Shown here piece by piece: positions 1 through 4,847 of a stretch of 9,678 bases of DNA. The position numbers were made by a program, and so were the translations under genes. The notes under the pieces are model-generated. The model did no database searches. It was given only the letters and a program-made list of their open reading frames with translations, and was not told where the DNA came from. Source of the stretch: CAYTZO01 sp964442525 (GTDB lineage: Bacteria > Patescibacteriota > Microgenomatia > UBA10105 > UBA927); assembly GCA_964442525.1 (NCBI GenBank), contig CAYTZO010000034.1, positions 1 to 9,678 of the forward strand, given 5' to 3'. Position 1 is the stretch's first letter. Every line of letters begins with the position of its first letter.

Positions 1-10
1 AGCTACCTTA

Positions 11-277
11 TTATATACGTTTGAGCGTTTCTATAGAACTGACGGGTTGAACCGCCTCTTTTTTAAATTCTGCGGCTCCCCTGGCGGTCAATTCTTTTTC
101 TATCGGAGAAAGGCAGGTGGTGCAGTATGTTCCTTTGAGTTTAAATTCAGGATTCGGTTCGCGAGGGCTAGGTTTCCACCGGACGAAAAGTCTGGCCAAC
201 TCTGTCGCTGGTTTTGGCTGATTGCACCTGAGACAGATAAGTCCGCTTTGCCTGGTGGCGGGGGAAAGGCGCGACAT
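11..277 (-). CDS. Small zinc-ribbon protein, 88 aa
   Basis: I do not recognise the family. The 88-residue protein has two CxxC pairs, C15/C18 and C52/C55, about 34 residues apart, which is the layout of a four-cysteine zinc ribbon. The segment between them is basic and Pro-rich, suggesting nucleic-acid or ribosome contact, but this is inference. It has no signal peptide or membrane segment, so it should be cytosolic. The ATG at 277 lies 3 bp past the stop of the DUF5660-like gene and has an SD-like AGGCGGG 7 nt upstream, the best in the window, so the two are probably co-transcribed and coupled. The stop is TAA at 11-13. An antisense frame of 82 codons over the same bases has no recognisable features and was discarded. 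Confidence 0.75.
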   Translation of the reverse strand: MSRLSPATRQSGLICLRCNQPKPATELARLFVRWKPSPREPNPEFKLKGTYCTTCLSPIEKELTARGAAEFKKEAVQPVSSIETLKRI

Positions 278-280
278 ACG

Positions 281-874
281 TTATCCCGCCTGTGAGGCGA
301 TCGAGCGCTCGCCGGAAAGGCCGAAGGAGGTGCCGTGTTTTTTGTACATGCCCCAGTAACCCATTTTCTTTTTGCGGCCGGAGCTAAGGATCATCCAGCT
401 CCTGCTGTCGTCGATCTGCTCGCGCAGAAGTTTGAGGAGCGACTTAAGCCGCGCAAAGAAGTTGACGTGATAGATACCCGGCTCCACCGGCACCTCGTCC
501 ACGGCTTTGGCAACTTCAGCATGAAGGTTCTTGATCGATTCCGAAAGCGCCTTAAGCTCGCTCCTGACTGCGGCGATTTCCTGTTTGAGCTTGGCCTGTT
601 CAAAATCCGGCATGGGTTTTCTGAGCATTTCCGGCCTGTGAATGGGTTGGACAGCAGGGATGCGCTCGGGTTCCGGTTGCGGTGCTTCTTTGGTGAAGAG
701 CTCGCCGGATTTTGGCATGGATCCAAAAAGAGAACCCAGGACATCGCCTCCGATTTTTACCGCACTATCGGCCGTGGTTTTGACCACAGATCCGCCGACT
801 CCCCGAAGCGATTCGAGGATGTTATCGTTCGCGTAGCGAACATGTTTTTTGGTATTTTGGGGCTTGGTCATCAT
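281..874 (-). CDS. DUF5660-like coiled-coil protein, 197 aa
   Basis: Function unknown. Layout: a short N-terminal segment (residues 1-50) rich in Gly and small residues; a Pro/Glu-rich linker (about 60-90); a heptad-like charged helix (about 91-127); then a compact C-terminal part with GIYHVNFFARL near 133-143, a basic RKKKMGYWGMYKKHG stretch near 167-181, and the tail SGERSIASQAG. From memory, this combination (the NFF segment, the KKHG block and the SGER..Q.G tail) is the hallmark of DUF5660 proteins in Microgenomates-type CPR bacteria; a profile search would confirm it. There is no signal peptide, so it is probably cytosolic, perhaps nucleic-acid- or membrane-associated. Two ATGs (874 and 871) are adjacent and I take the first. 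No SD is present, but a good promoter ends 11 nt upstream. The zinc-ribbon gene follows after 3 bp. A longer antisense frame (227 codons) is a shadow. Confidence 0.8.
   Translation of the reverse strand: MMTKPQNTKKHVRYANDNILESLRGVGGSVVKTTADSAVKIGGDVLGSLFGSMPKSGELFTKEAPQPEPERIPAVQPIHRPEMLRKPMPDFEQAKLKQEIAAVRSELKALSESIKNLHAEVAKAVDEVPVEPGIYHVNFFARLKSLLKLLREQIDDSRSWMILSSGRKKKMGYWGMYKKHGTSFGLSGERSIASQAG
285..291 (-). promoter_or_regulatory. SD-like ribosome binding site of the zinc-ribbon gene
   Basis: On the minus strand AGGCGGG lies 7 nt before the ATG at 277. Its first six bases differ from AGGAGG at one position. It overlaps the last codons of the upstream gene. It stands out because most other genes here have no recognisable SD, which fits an internal operon gene that needs one. 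Confidence 0.5.
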
Positions 875-885
875 ACGTTTGTCAA

Positions 886-914
886 ATTATACGCCAAACT
901 CCCTGCCAGGGCAA
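886..914 (-). promoter_or_regulatory. Sigma70-type promoter of the DUF5660-like gene
   Basis: On the minus strand, TTGCCC (909-914) is a 4/6 match to the -35 box, followed by a 17-bp spacer and a perfect TATAAT (886-891). The predicted start near 879-880 leaves only about 5 nt before the ATG at 874, so the mRNA would be nearly leaderless, in keeping with the missing SD. The promoter lies wholly in the 70-bp spacer after tig. Confidence 0.6.
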
Positions 915-944
915 GAGCGGCAGGTATCGGCAACCTTACCTATA

Positions 945-1802
945 TTATAAGGAAGCAAGCGTGTCAAGGGTTTTTTGCCTGCGCAGGAGCGAGGCGAGGT
1001 AGTAGCGTTGGCCGGTGAGCGCTTTTTGTTCCGCTTCGGTTTTTGCGGTTTTTATGACGGTATCGATTTCATCGTCAGAAACGAGCACTGCTTCCTTGTC
1101 TGCGATTTGCTCAAGCGCGAATTCAAGACTCAGCGTGCGCTTGGCCTGTTCTTCGTAGTCACGGCGGATGCTTTCTGCCGTGCGGTTAGTCGAGGCAAGG
1201 TACTGTTCAACGGAGAGGCCGAGCTTTTTGGTTTGGTCGATAAGATCGGAAAGCAGCCGGTTGACCTCGTTTTCTACGAGAAGAGCCGGAAGGGAAACCG
1301 TTGTTACCTCAAAAACAGTCTTTAGGAGTTCATCAAGCGTGGGTTTGGTTGGCTTATCCTTATCTTCTGCCTTGGGTTCGGTGCCGGGAGTCCAGATTTT
1401 TTTCTGACTGCCTGCTTTGAGGTTGGTTATTGCCTGCTTATAATTGCCAAGGGTGACGGTTGGTTTTTCACAGGTTAACGCTCTTATAATCCAGTCCTTC
1501 CCTTCGTTTGCCTCTTTGAGTTCAACTTTGGGGGAAATGATGGGCTTCACTTTATGCTCGGCTACTGCGTCGTTATACGCCTTGGGGATAAGAACTTTGA
1601 GTACCTCTTCATAAAGCTTGGTTTTTTCGAGGTTTTTTTCGACGAGATCCCTGGGCGCTTTGCCTTTGCGGAAGCCGGGAAGCTCTGCGTTTTTCACCGT
1701 TTCATCCACCATGGTCTGATAGGTTTTTGCTACATCAGCCCAGGGGATGGTCATGGTGAGCTCAATCGTGCCGTCGGACTGGCGTGAAAGGGAAGATGTC
1801 AT
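945..1802 (-). CDS. tig: Trigger factor without a PPIase domain, 285 aa
   Basis: Ribosome-associated chaperone that binds at the nascent-chain exit and shields new proteins. The N-terminal ribosome-binding domain (about 1-118) carries the signature GFRKGKAP at residues 43-50, the same numbering as the Gly-Phe-Arg loop of E. coli trigger factor that docks on ribosomal protein L23. Next comes a Lys/Pro/Thr-rich linker (about 125-155), then a helical C-terminal chaperone domain (about 156-285) with LPALLVENEVNRLL and an SDDEID segment. The central FKBP-type prolyl isomerase domain of the usual 430-residue protein is absent, which is why it is only 285 aa; this should leave chaperone activity without isomerase activity. 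The ATG at 1802 has a pyrimidine-rich upstream sequence and no SD. It lies 50 bp after the Pro-rich membrane protein gene and 70 bp before the DUF5660-like gene. Confidence 0.92.
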   Translation of the reverse strand: MTSSLSRQSDGTIELTMTIPWADVAKTYQTMVDETVKNAELPGFRKGKAPRDLVEKNLEKTKLYEEVLKVLIPKAYNDAVAEHKVKPIISPKVELKEANEGKDWIIRALTCEKPTVTLGNYKQAITNLKAGSQKKIWTPGTEPKAEDKDKPTKPTLDELLKTVFEVTTVSLPALLVENEVNRLLSDLIDQTKKLGLSVEQYLASTNRTAESIRRDYEEQAKRTLSLEFALEQIADKEAVLVSDDEIDTVIKTAKTEAEQKALTGQRYYLASLLRRQKTLDTLASL

Positions 1803-1813
1803 GGGAGGAGTGT

Positions 1814-1819
1814 ATCATA
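1814..1819 (-). promoter_or_regulatory. Candidate -10 box before tig
   Basis: TATGAT on the minus strand matches TATAAT at 5 of 6 positions and ends 11 nt before the tig ATG, the same distance as the perfect -10 of the DUF5660-like gene. No convincing -35 lies at 16-18 bp; TTTACT repeats occur at 13 and 20 bp. If real, the 5' leader would be about 4 nt. Evidence is moderate to weak. Confidence 0.35.
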
Positions 1820-1852
1820 GGCGGACGGAGAGAGTAAAGAGTAAACAGAAAC

Positions 1853-2215
1853 CTACTGACTAAATCCGAGCGGCAGATCGAGCGACGGAAGTGTAACGGT
1901 CGGATCCTCAATGCCATACGAGGAGAGGACGGCTGATAAGCTCGCTACCGACGATTCGACCGAGAGAAACGCGCTTTCCGTCGCAAGGGGGCTCAAAGGC
2001 CGGCTTGCGCTGGCTTGTGGCGGGGGCGTCTGGGGTGGCGGCGCTTGCCCGCTTTGCCCTCTCGGAGTAAATACGAGCCATGCGACCAGCACAACAAGCA
2101 GGATCGTAAGAGCCGCGCCGCCGGCTAAAACCAGCGGCCGGACCGGGGTGGCAAAGGGTTTTTTCGGCTCGATAACCGGCTGCGGCGGTTGGTTTGGGAT
2201 AATGGCTTCATCCAT
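1853..2215 (-). CDS. Single-pass Pro-rich membrane protein, 120 aa
   Basis: Unknown function. A cytosolic N-terminus (1-26) with several Pro and positive residues (K18, K19, R26) precedes one hydrophobic helix (about 28-49). A Pro/Gln-rich stalk (about 51-75) follows, then a short outside domain ending in TLPSLDLPLGFSQ. The positive-inside rule puts the C-terminus outside. From memory, small CPR membrane proteins often end in a similar P.LDL...F motif, so the tail may be a binding or assembly motif; this is inference. The gene begins 5 nt after the stop of the exported helical protein, with no SD, so translational coupling and a joint envelope role are likely. The stop is TAG at 1853. Confidence 0.75.
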   Translation of the reverse strand: MDEAIIPNQPPQPVIEPKKPFATPVRPLVLAGGAALTILLVVLVAWLVFTPRGQSGQAPPPQTPPPQASASRPLSPLATESAFLSVESSVASLSAVLSSYGIEDPTVTLPSLDLPLGFSQ

Positions 2216-2220
2216 ATATT

Positions 2221-2996
2221 TTAGTCGGCATATTTGAGTTCTTTAATGAGTTCACCCAGAAACGATGCGCCGTCAATAAGATTTTGCCTTGCCTGCCCCG
2301 CCTGCGTGTGGAGCTCTCCTGCCTGCCGGTCCAGATCAAAACTCTCGGCCGTATCAAGTTTGGCGTTTACCAGGGCAATCACATCGACGGTTTGCTGGAA
2401 TTGAGCGCGTTTGGCATTGATTTGCAGCATCCAGTTGCCAAGTGTGGCAAGCTTATCGCCCGGCAGTCTCGCCGTCTCCAGACTGACGAGCTGCTGGGCG
2501 CGGGAGGCGACTTCATCGTATTGGTTCGCGAGAGCCGAGAGGTTGCCAAGGATCAGGCCGAGGATGGTTTTTTGTGCCGCTGCCTGAAACGCCGGGTAGT
2601 GGTTTTCCAGTGTTTTTGACGAGGCTATGGTCCCGTCGATTGAGGTAATTGCCGGCACGAGTCCGTTTTGCGTAGCGATAAATGCGGATTCCTTCTGAAT
2701 CGCACCGAAGTACTGCTGCTTTTGCGCTTGCTGCAGGCCAGGATTTTCCGCAATTTTTTGAGAGAGGAGGTTCAGGTAGCTTATGAGGACCCGGTTGCGG
2801 CTTGTCAGCATGAGCTTTGTTTTGTTGAGCGCATCGGACTGGCTCGTGAGCGTCTGGAATTTGAGGTAACTGTCCCGGGCCGAGGCAAAATCAGCGTAGA
2901 TCCTGCGGTATTGGTCTACCTCAGAAAGATACTCCCGATACGCCTCTTGGGATGAAGCACGGACCGAAGGAACAAAAATCAAGGAAACAATGAAGC
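2221..2996 (-). CDS. Exported helical protein, 5' end lost in gap
   Basis: Family not recognised. The frame stays open to the gap edge, and the residues next to it, FIVSLIFVPSVRASS, look like the hydrophobic core and cleavage site of a signal peptide (V-R-A, then SS). The real start therefore lies inside or beyond the N run; the TTG at 2980-2982 is within the signal peptide and is not the start. The mature part, about 245 residues, is nearly all predicted helix, rich in Gln, Ala and Leu, with no cysteine and no obvious catalytic motif: a coiled-coil or helical-bundle extracytoplasmic protein. It is followed 5 nt later by the one-pass membrane protein, a likely partner. It could be a surface-layer, adhesion or periplasm-like scaffold protein, but nothing in the sequence decides this. 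Confidence 0.75.
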
Positions 2997-3096
2997 NNNN
3001 NNNNNNNNNNNNNNNNNNNNNNNNNNNNNNNNNNNNNNNNNNNNNNNNNNNNNNNNNNNNNNNNNNNNNNNNNNNNNNNNNNNNNNNNNNNNNNNN
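2997..3096. other. Assembly gap of exactly 100 N
   Basis: A run of exactly 100 N, usually a placeholder for unknown length. It removes the start and promoter of the exported helical protein. That the tRNA/lysozyme block truly neighbours the tig block rests only on scaffolding. Confidence 0.95.
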
Positions 3097-3134
3097 GACG
3101 GTCCTTTGATTGGCCGTTGGAACGGGCCGGAAAC

Positions 3135-3149
3135 TTCATAGTTTATGAA
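3135..3149. repeat. Small inverted repeat between gap and tRNA
   Basis: TTCATA-GTT-TATGAA is a perfect 6-bp stem with a 3-nt loop, 18 nt downstream of the tRNA 3' end. It has no T-run in either direction, so I do not call it an intrinsic terminator. It could be a processing or transcription-end structure. The rest of 3097-3166 shows nothing else I can support. Confidence 0.3.
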
Positions 3150-3166
3150 CGTCTTCCAGCTTCGTG

Positions 3167-3250
3167 TGCTCCCGAGAGGAGTTGAACCTCTAAGGGCTAG
3201 GCCCATACGCTCCTAAAGCGTACGCGTATACCAGATTCCGCCACGGGAGC
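3167..3250 (-). tRNA. tRNA-Leu, anticodon UAG
   Basis: A complete class II tRNA on the minus strand. The acceptor arms GCTCCCG (3244-3250) and CGGGAGC (3168-3174) pair perfectly, and the discriminator A is at 3167. The D arm is GCG...CGC. The anticodon stem TACGC/GCGTA encloses the 7-nt loop TTTAGGA, which places the anticodon UAG at 3213-3215 (reads CUA and, with U34, other CUN leucine codons). The long variable arm GGGC-CTA-GCCC is typical of tRNA-Leu. The T arm is AGAGG-TTCAACT-CCTCT. CCA is not encoded (the following bases are CAC), so it must be added afterwards. There is no intron. It lies 24 bp downstream of the exported lysozyme-like gene and has its own promoter. Confidence 0.96.
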
Positions 3251-3262
3251 TATTTCAGGCTT

Positions 3263-3291
3263 ATTATACCCGCCTTAGATGGTGATATCTA
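3263..3291 (-). promoter_or_regulatory. Promoter of tRNA-Leu
   Basis: On the minus strand, TAGATA (3286-3291, 4/6 to consensus), a 17-bp spacer and a perfect TATAAT (3263-3268). The predicted start falls around 3256, some 6 nt before the mature tRNA. The -35 and most of the spacer lie inside the last codons and stop of the lysozyme-like gene, so the tRNA can be transcribed independently. Confidence 0.65.
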
Positions 3292-3835
3292 GCTCCGCCA
3301 GGCCGCTTTGCGTAAAGGAATCTATTTGATTCATGAAATTAATGACGTGACTGCCCCAGGAGGCGCCGTTTGCCGCGTAAATCCAGCCAACGTCATAAAT
3401 GGTTTTTGCGCCGCGGCCGAAGTAGTTTTTCGCGAGCCCCTCAGAAACCTGGGTAATACCGTCTTTCCAACCACTAAAGTGGATCCCATCAAGGGCGCCG
3501 GTGAACACTCCCCAACCCCAAGCATTGTAGGAGCCGGGAGGGATTTGCTTGCCGAACGTAGACTCCACGCCTGAAATTGCCGCGACAAGCTTCCAGTCGA
3601 GATTGAGCCGGTCCGCTTCGGATACAAAAAATCCTGCCTGGTCAGAAAGCGGCGAATTGTAAGAGGCAAGATATGCCTGAAGTTTTTGGGCGCGGGTGTC
3701 CTTGGGAGTAGGGGCGGCAGTGACCAGCATTCCTGCAGCTTCCGCCATGGTTTCTGCAGCATATGCACGCTCCCCTCCCCAACGAGGAAGCAGCGCAAGG
3801 ATGGCTATGATAAGGGCAACTCGGACCTGTTTCAT
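3275..3835 (-). CDS. Exported lysozyme-like (glucosaminidase/SLT fold) protein, 186 aa
   Basis: Probable peptidoglycan-cleaving enzyme outside the membrane. A signal peptide occupies about 1-26 (basic start, hydrophobic VALIIAILALL, cleavage near AYA-A). The lysozyme-like fold spans about 60-180. The likely catalytic acid is E91 in AISGVESTFGK, followed by SYNAWGWG (102-109), the pattern seen in lytic transglycosylase/glucosaminidase-type domains. The substrate bond is not decided by sequence. There is no cysteine. It is a paralogue of the anchored protein at 4209-4811, with which it shares the E-S...GK.IP...SYNAWG core and the NY(F/Y)..G segment. The ATG at 3835 is chosen because it starts the signal peptide directly; the upstream GGGGTAAG is only a weak SD. 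The gene follows a long structured leader with its own strong promoter, so it is probably regulated separately from its paralogue. Confidence 0.8.
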   Translation of the reverse strand: MKQVRVALIIAILALLPRWGGERAYAAETMAEAAGMLVTAAPTPKDTRAQKLQAYLASYNSPLSDQAGFFVSEADRLNLDWKLVAAISGVESTFGKQIPPGSYNAWGWGVFTGALDGIHFSGWKDGITQVSEGLAKNYFGRGAKTIYDVGWIYAANGASWGSHVINFMNQIDSFTQSGLAELDITI

Positions 3836-3857
3836 AGTTCTTACCCCATCTGGGTCC

Positions 3858-3873
3858 CCCGGTGGACACCGGG
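3858..3873 (-). promoter_or_regulatory. GC-rich hairpin just upstream of the lysozyme-like start
   Basis: CCCGGTG-GA-CACCGGG is a perfect 7-bp inverted repeat (in practice a 6-bp stem with a 4-nt loop), 22 nt before the ATG. A second small stem, ACCC...GGGT (3843-3855), sits between it and the ATG and would hide the only G-rich stretch that could serve as an SD. Control of translation initiation is a reasonable inference. Confidence 0.45.
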
Positions 3874-3923
3874 AGATCCGGGCGAAGTAAGAAGGCTAAT
3901 TGAGGCAAAAAAGGTCACCCAAC

Positions 3924-3961
3924 TTCGCTAAAGCTTCCACCTTCGTCAAGACTACGGTGGA
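3924..3961. repeat. Tandem hairpin-repeat remnant (two related 14-mers)
   Basis: TTCGCTAAAGCTTC (3924-3937) and TTCGTCAAGACTAC (3942-3955) share the frame TTCG...AAG.CT.C at a spacing of 18 bp. The second is the loop of the inverted repeat TCCACC/GGTGGA (3936-3941 and 3956-3961). GGTGGACAC also recurs at 3861-3869 and 3956-3964. From memory, very similar TTCGCTAAAGCTTC loops flanked by complementary G/C arms occur as dispersed intergenic elements in CPR genomes, so this may be such an element or two fused halves. This is unverified. Confidence 0.4.
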
Positions 3962-3979
3962 CACGTCGCGGGATTAATC

Positions 3980-4011
3980 GGCTGCTAAACTTGATTACTC
4001 GTTAAGCAGCC
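3980..4011. repeat. Strong inverted repeat (stem-loop) in the leader
   Basis: GGCTGCT pairs with AGCAGCC, then after one mismatch AAC pairs with GTT, around a 10-nt loop: 10 base pairs in all. There is no T-run after it on either strand, so it is not an intrinsic terminator. It is the second stem-loop of the predicted leader. Confidence 0.5.
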
Positions 4012-4014
4012 ATC

Positions 4015-4060
4015 AAAAAATCCTAAAGCAGATACGTGTTTAAGGCATCAACTTTAGGAT
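4015..4060 (-). terminator. Terminator-like hairpin or leader attenuator
   Basis: On the minus strand ATCCTAAAG (4052-4060) pairs perfectly over 9 bp with CTTTAGGAT (4020-4028), followed by a run of T (4015-4020). The 23-nt loop is long and the stem is AT-rich. It could be a back-up terminator for the gene at 4209-4811. However, a near-consensus promoter starts transcription only about 3 nt before the stem, so it may instead be an attenuator or the end of a roughly 49-nt RNA. CAGAT (4063-4059) can also pair with ATCTG in the loop (4033-4029), a weak alternative fold. Confidence 0.5.
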
Positions 4061-4069
4061 CTGGGAAGG

Positions 4070-4098
4070 AGTATATCCTATAGGAGCACTATTGTCAA
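4070..4098 (-). promoter_or_regulatory. Strong sigma70 promoter for the leader/lysozyme-like gene
   Basis: On the minus strand, a perfect TTGACA (4093-4098), a 17-bp spacer and TATACT (4070-4075, 5/6), the best promoter in the window. The predicted start is near 4063, 228 nt before the exported lysozyme-like ATG. It lies between two terminator-like hairpins. Confidence 0.7.
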
Positions 4099-4170
4099 GT
4101 TTTTATCCTATTCTATTAAGAAAATATATGAATATCCCATTATGAAGAAATGTCTTATAATTTAAGTTAG

Positions 4171-4200
4171 AAAAAAATTTTTCCTTGCGCGGCGCAGAGG
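4171..4200 (-). terminator. Intrinsic terminator of the anchored lysozyme-like gene
   Basis: Eight bp after the TAA at 4209-4211, the minus strand forms CCT(c)TGCG-CCG-CGCAAGG (4183-4200, 7 pairs with one bulge), followed by AAAAATTTTTTT (4171-4182). Hairpin plus T7 is the normal pattern of Rho-independent termination. The A5/T7 pairing may lengthen the stem or make it work on both strands. Confidence 0.6.
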
Positions 4201-4208
4201 GTTTAACG

Positions 4209-4811
4209 TTAAAGAATGCTGTTCTGAAATTCCTCGACGCAATTGGTCCAGGAGTAGCCGGTATTGACCGATGGAGGAGCCCATTTTGCACCAATTGCCT
4301 TGAGGTCGATAAGGCCCTGGTCGTAGTAGTTTCGGCGGATATAGGTAGTAACCCAATCAATCGCCTCAGGCCAGCTTTCAAAATTTGCGCCGGTGAGCGT
4401 ACCCGTATATACTGCTATCCCCCAGGCATTATACGAGTTTTTGGTCGGTATGCGCTTTCCCGCGTTGGATTCGCACATGGCGATTGCGACGACCAGACGG
4501 AAGTCTATCCCCTTTTCGTCCGACTTTTGTACAATGAGATCTGCATAAGGAGCAAGCGGCGAACGCTGCTGGCGGAGAAATGATTCCAAAAGAAGGGCGC
4601 GGGAATCGGCCGCGACCACCGTCGCCCCCAAGACTTTTCCGGTACCTGAGGAGGCGGCTATCTGATAACCGTCGTTAAGCGGCGCAACGGCGGAGACGGT
4701 CGTTACCCTGCCGGGTAATTGTTCCATGCGCACGAGGAGCGTCAGGTTAAAAATAAGGATAGCGAAACTTAGGGGGAACCACACACCCACCAGCAGGAAT
4801 TTCCTGATCAT
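4209..4811 (-). CDS. Membrane-anchored lysozyme-like protein, 200 aa
   Basis: Probable peptidoglycan-acting enzyme tethered outside the membrane. Residues about 5-28 form one hydrophobic helix with a basic start and no clear cleavage site, so it looks like an anchor. A flexible Ala/Ser/Gly-rich linker (about 36-70) and the lysozyme-like fold (about 80-198) follow. The predicted catalytic acid is E114 in AMCESNAGK, with SYNAWG at 126-131. The only cysteines are C113, next to the catalytic Glu, and C191 near the end; a disulfide across the domain is plausible. It is a paralogue of the exported protein at 3275-3835. I chose the ATG at 4811: the longer reading begins with a TTG at 4847 that overlaps the divergent promoter and adds 12 non-hydrophobic residues before the anchor. 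No SD is seen. Confidence 0.75.
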   Translation of the reverse strand: MIRKFLLVGVWFPLSFAILIFNLTLLVRMEQLPGRVTTVSAVAPLNDGYQIAASSGTGKVLGATVVAADSRALLLESFLRQQRSPLAPYADLIVQKSDEKGIDFRLVVAIAMCESNAGKRIPTKNSYNAWGIAVYTGTLTGANFESWPEAIDWVTTYIRRNYYDQGLIDLKAIGAKWAPPSVNTGYSWTNCVEEFQNSIL

Positions 4812-4827
4812 GGAACCATGGTGCCAT
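4810..4827. promoter_or_regulatory. Near-perfect 18-bp palindrome in the divergent promoter
   Basis: ATGG-N2-CCATGG-N2-CCAT pairs at 8 of 9 positions about its centre. It overlaps the start codon of the anchored lysozyme-like gene and the -35 region of the glycosyltransferase promoter, in a divergent spacer of only 36 bp. It is a possible operator for a dimeric regulator; no regulator gene is seen nearby. Confidence 0.3.
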
Positions 4828-4830
4828 AGC

Positions 4831-4839
4831 TGATATACT
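4831..4839 (+). promoter_or_regulatory. Extended -10 promoter of the GT-C gene
   Basis: TGATATACT is an extended -10 (TGn plus TATACT, 5/6). The -35 position (4811-4816) is poor, as is usual for extended -10 promoters. The predicted start at 4845-4846 is 1-3 nt before the ATG at 4848, so the transcript would be essentially leaderless. Confidence 0.55.
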
Positions 4840-4847
4840 GCTGTCAA

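Larger units (their letters stand above)
3836..4063 (-). promoter_or_regulatory. Structured 5' leader of the exported lysozyme-like gene
   Basis: About 228 nt of predicted untranslated leader between the inferred transcription start (near 4063) and the ATG at 3835; I see no plausible gene in it. In transcript order it holds: a hairpin with a T-run (4060-4015), a strong 7+3 bp hairpin (4011-3980), a 6-bp hairpin with a 14-nt loop (3961-3936), a stretch containing CTTTTTTG (3914-3907), and two GC-rich hairpins next to the start codon (3873-3858 and 3855-3843). This density of stems suggests a cis-regulatory RNA or a dispersed hairpin repeat. I could not match it fully to any known riboswitch class. 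Confidence 0.5.

Noticed and set aside
944..967. TTGACA and TATAAT at the end of tig on the minus strand
   Set aside because: The spacer is only 12 bp. At 17 bp the -10 would be TATAGG, lacking the key final T. The promoter at 886-914 is better for the next gene.
335..1018. 227-codon plus-strand frame
   Set aside because: Antisense to the DUF5660-like gene and the end of tig. The composition is that of a shadow frame (His/Arg/Phe-rich, no domain) and it spans a promoter region of the other strand.
3097..3134. GGCC-containing inverted repeat near the gap as a tRNA terminator
   Set aside because: The stem needs a bulge and there is no T-run after it on the minus strand.
2921..3206. Open frames running through the first gap
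   Set aside because: They consist mostly of N-derived residues and overlap the tRNA; not genes.
3836..3875. Resemblance to the first half of the c-di-AMP (ydaO) riboswitch: GGGGGACCCA...TGGGGTAAG on the minus strand
   Set aside because: The motif's 3' half (the CCGA..AGCTAAC-type segment) is not found before or after the ATG, and the ATG follows at once. A half match in a GC-rich hairpin is not enough.
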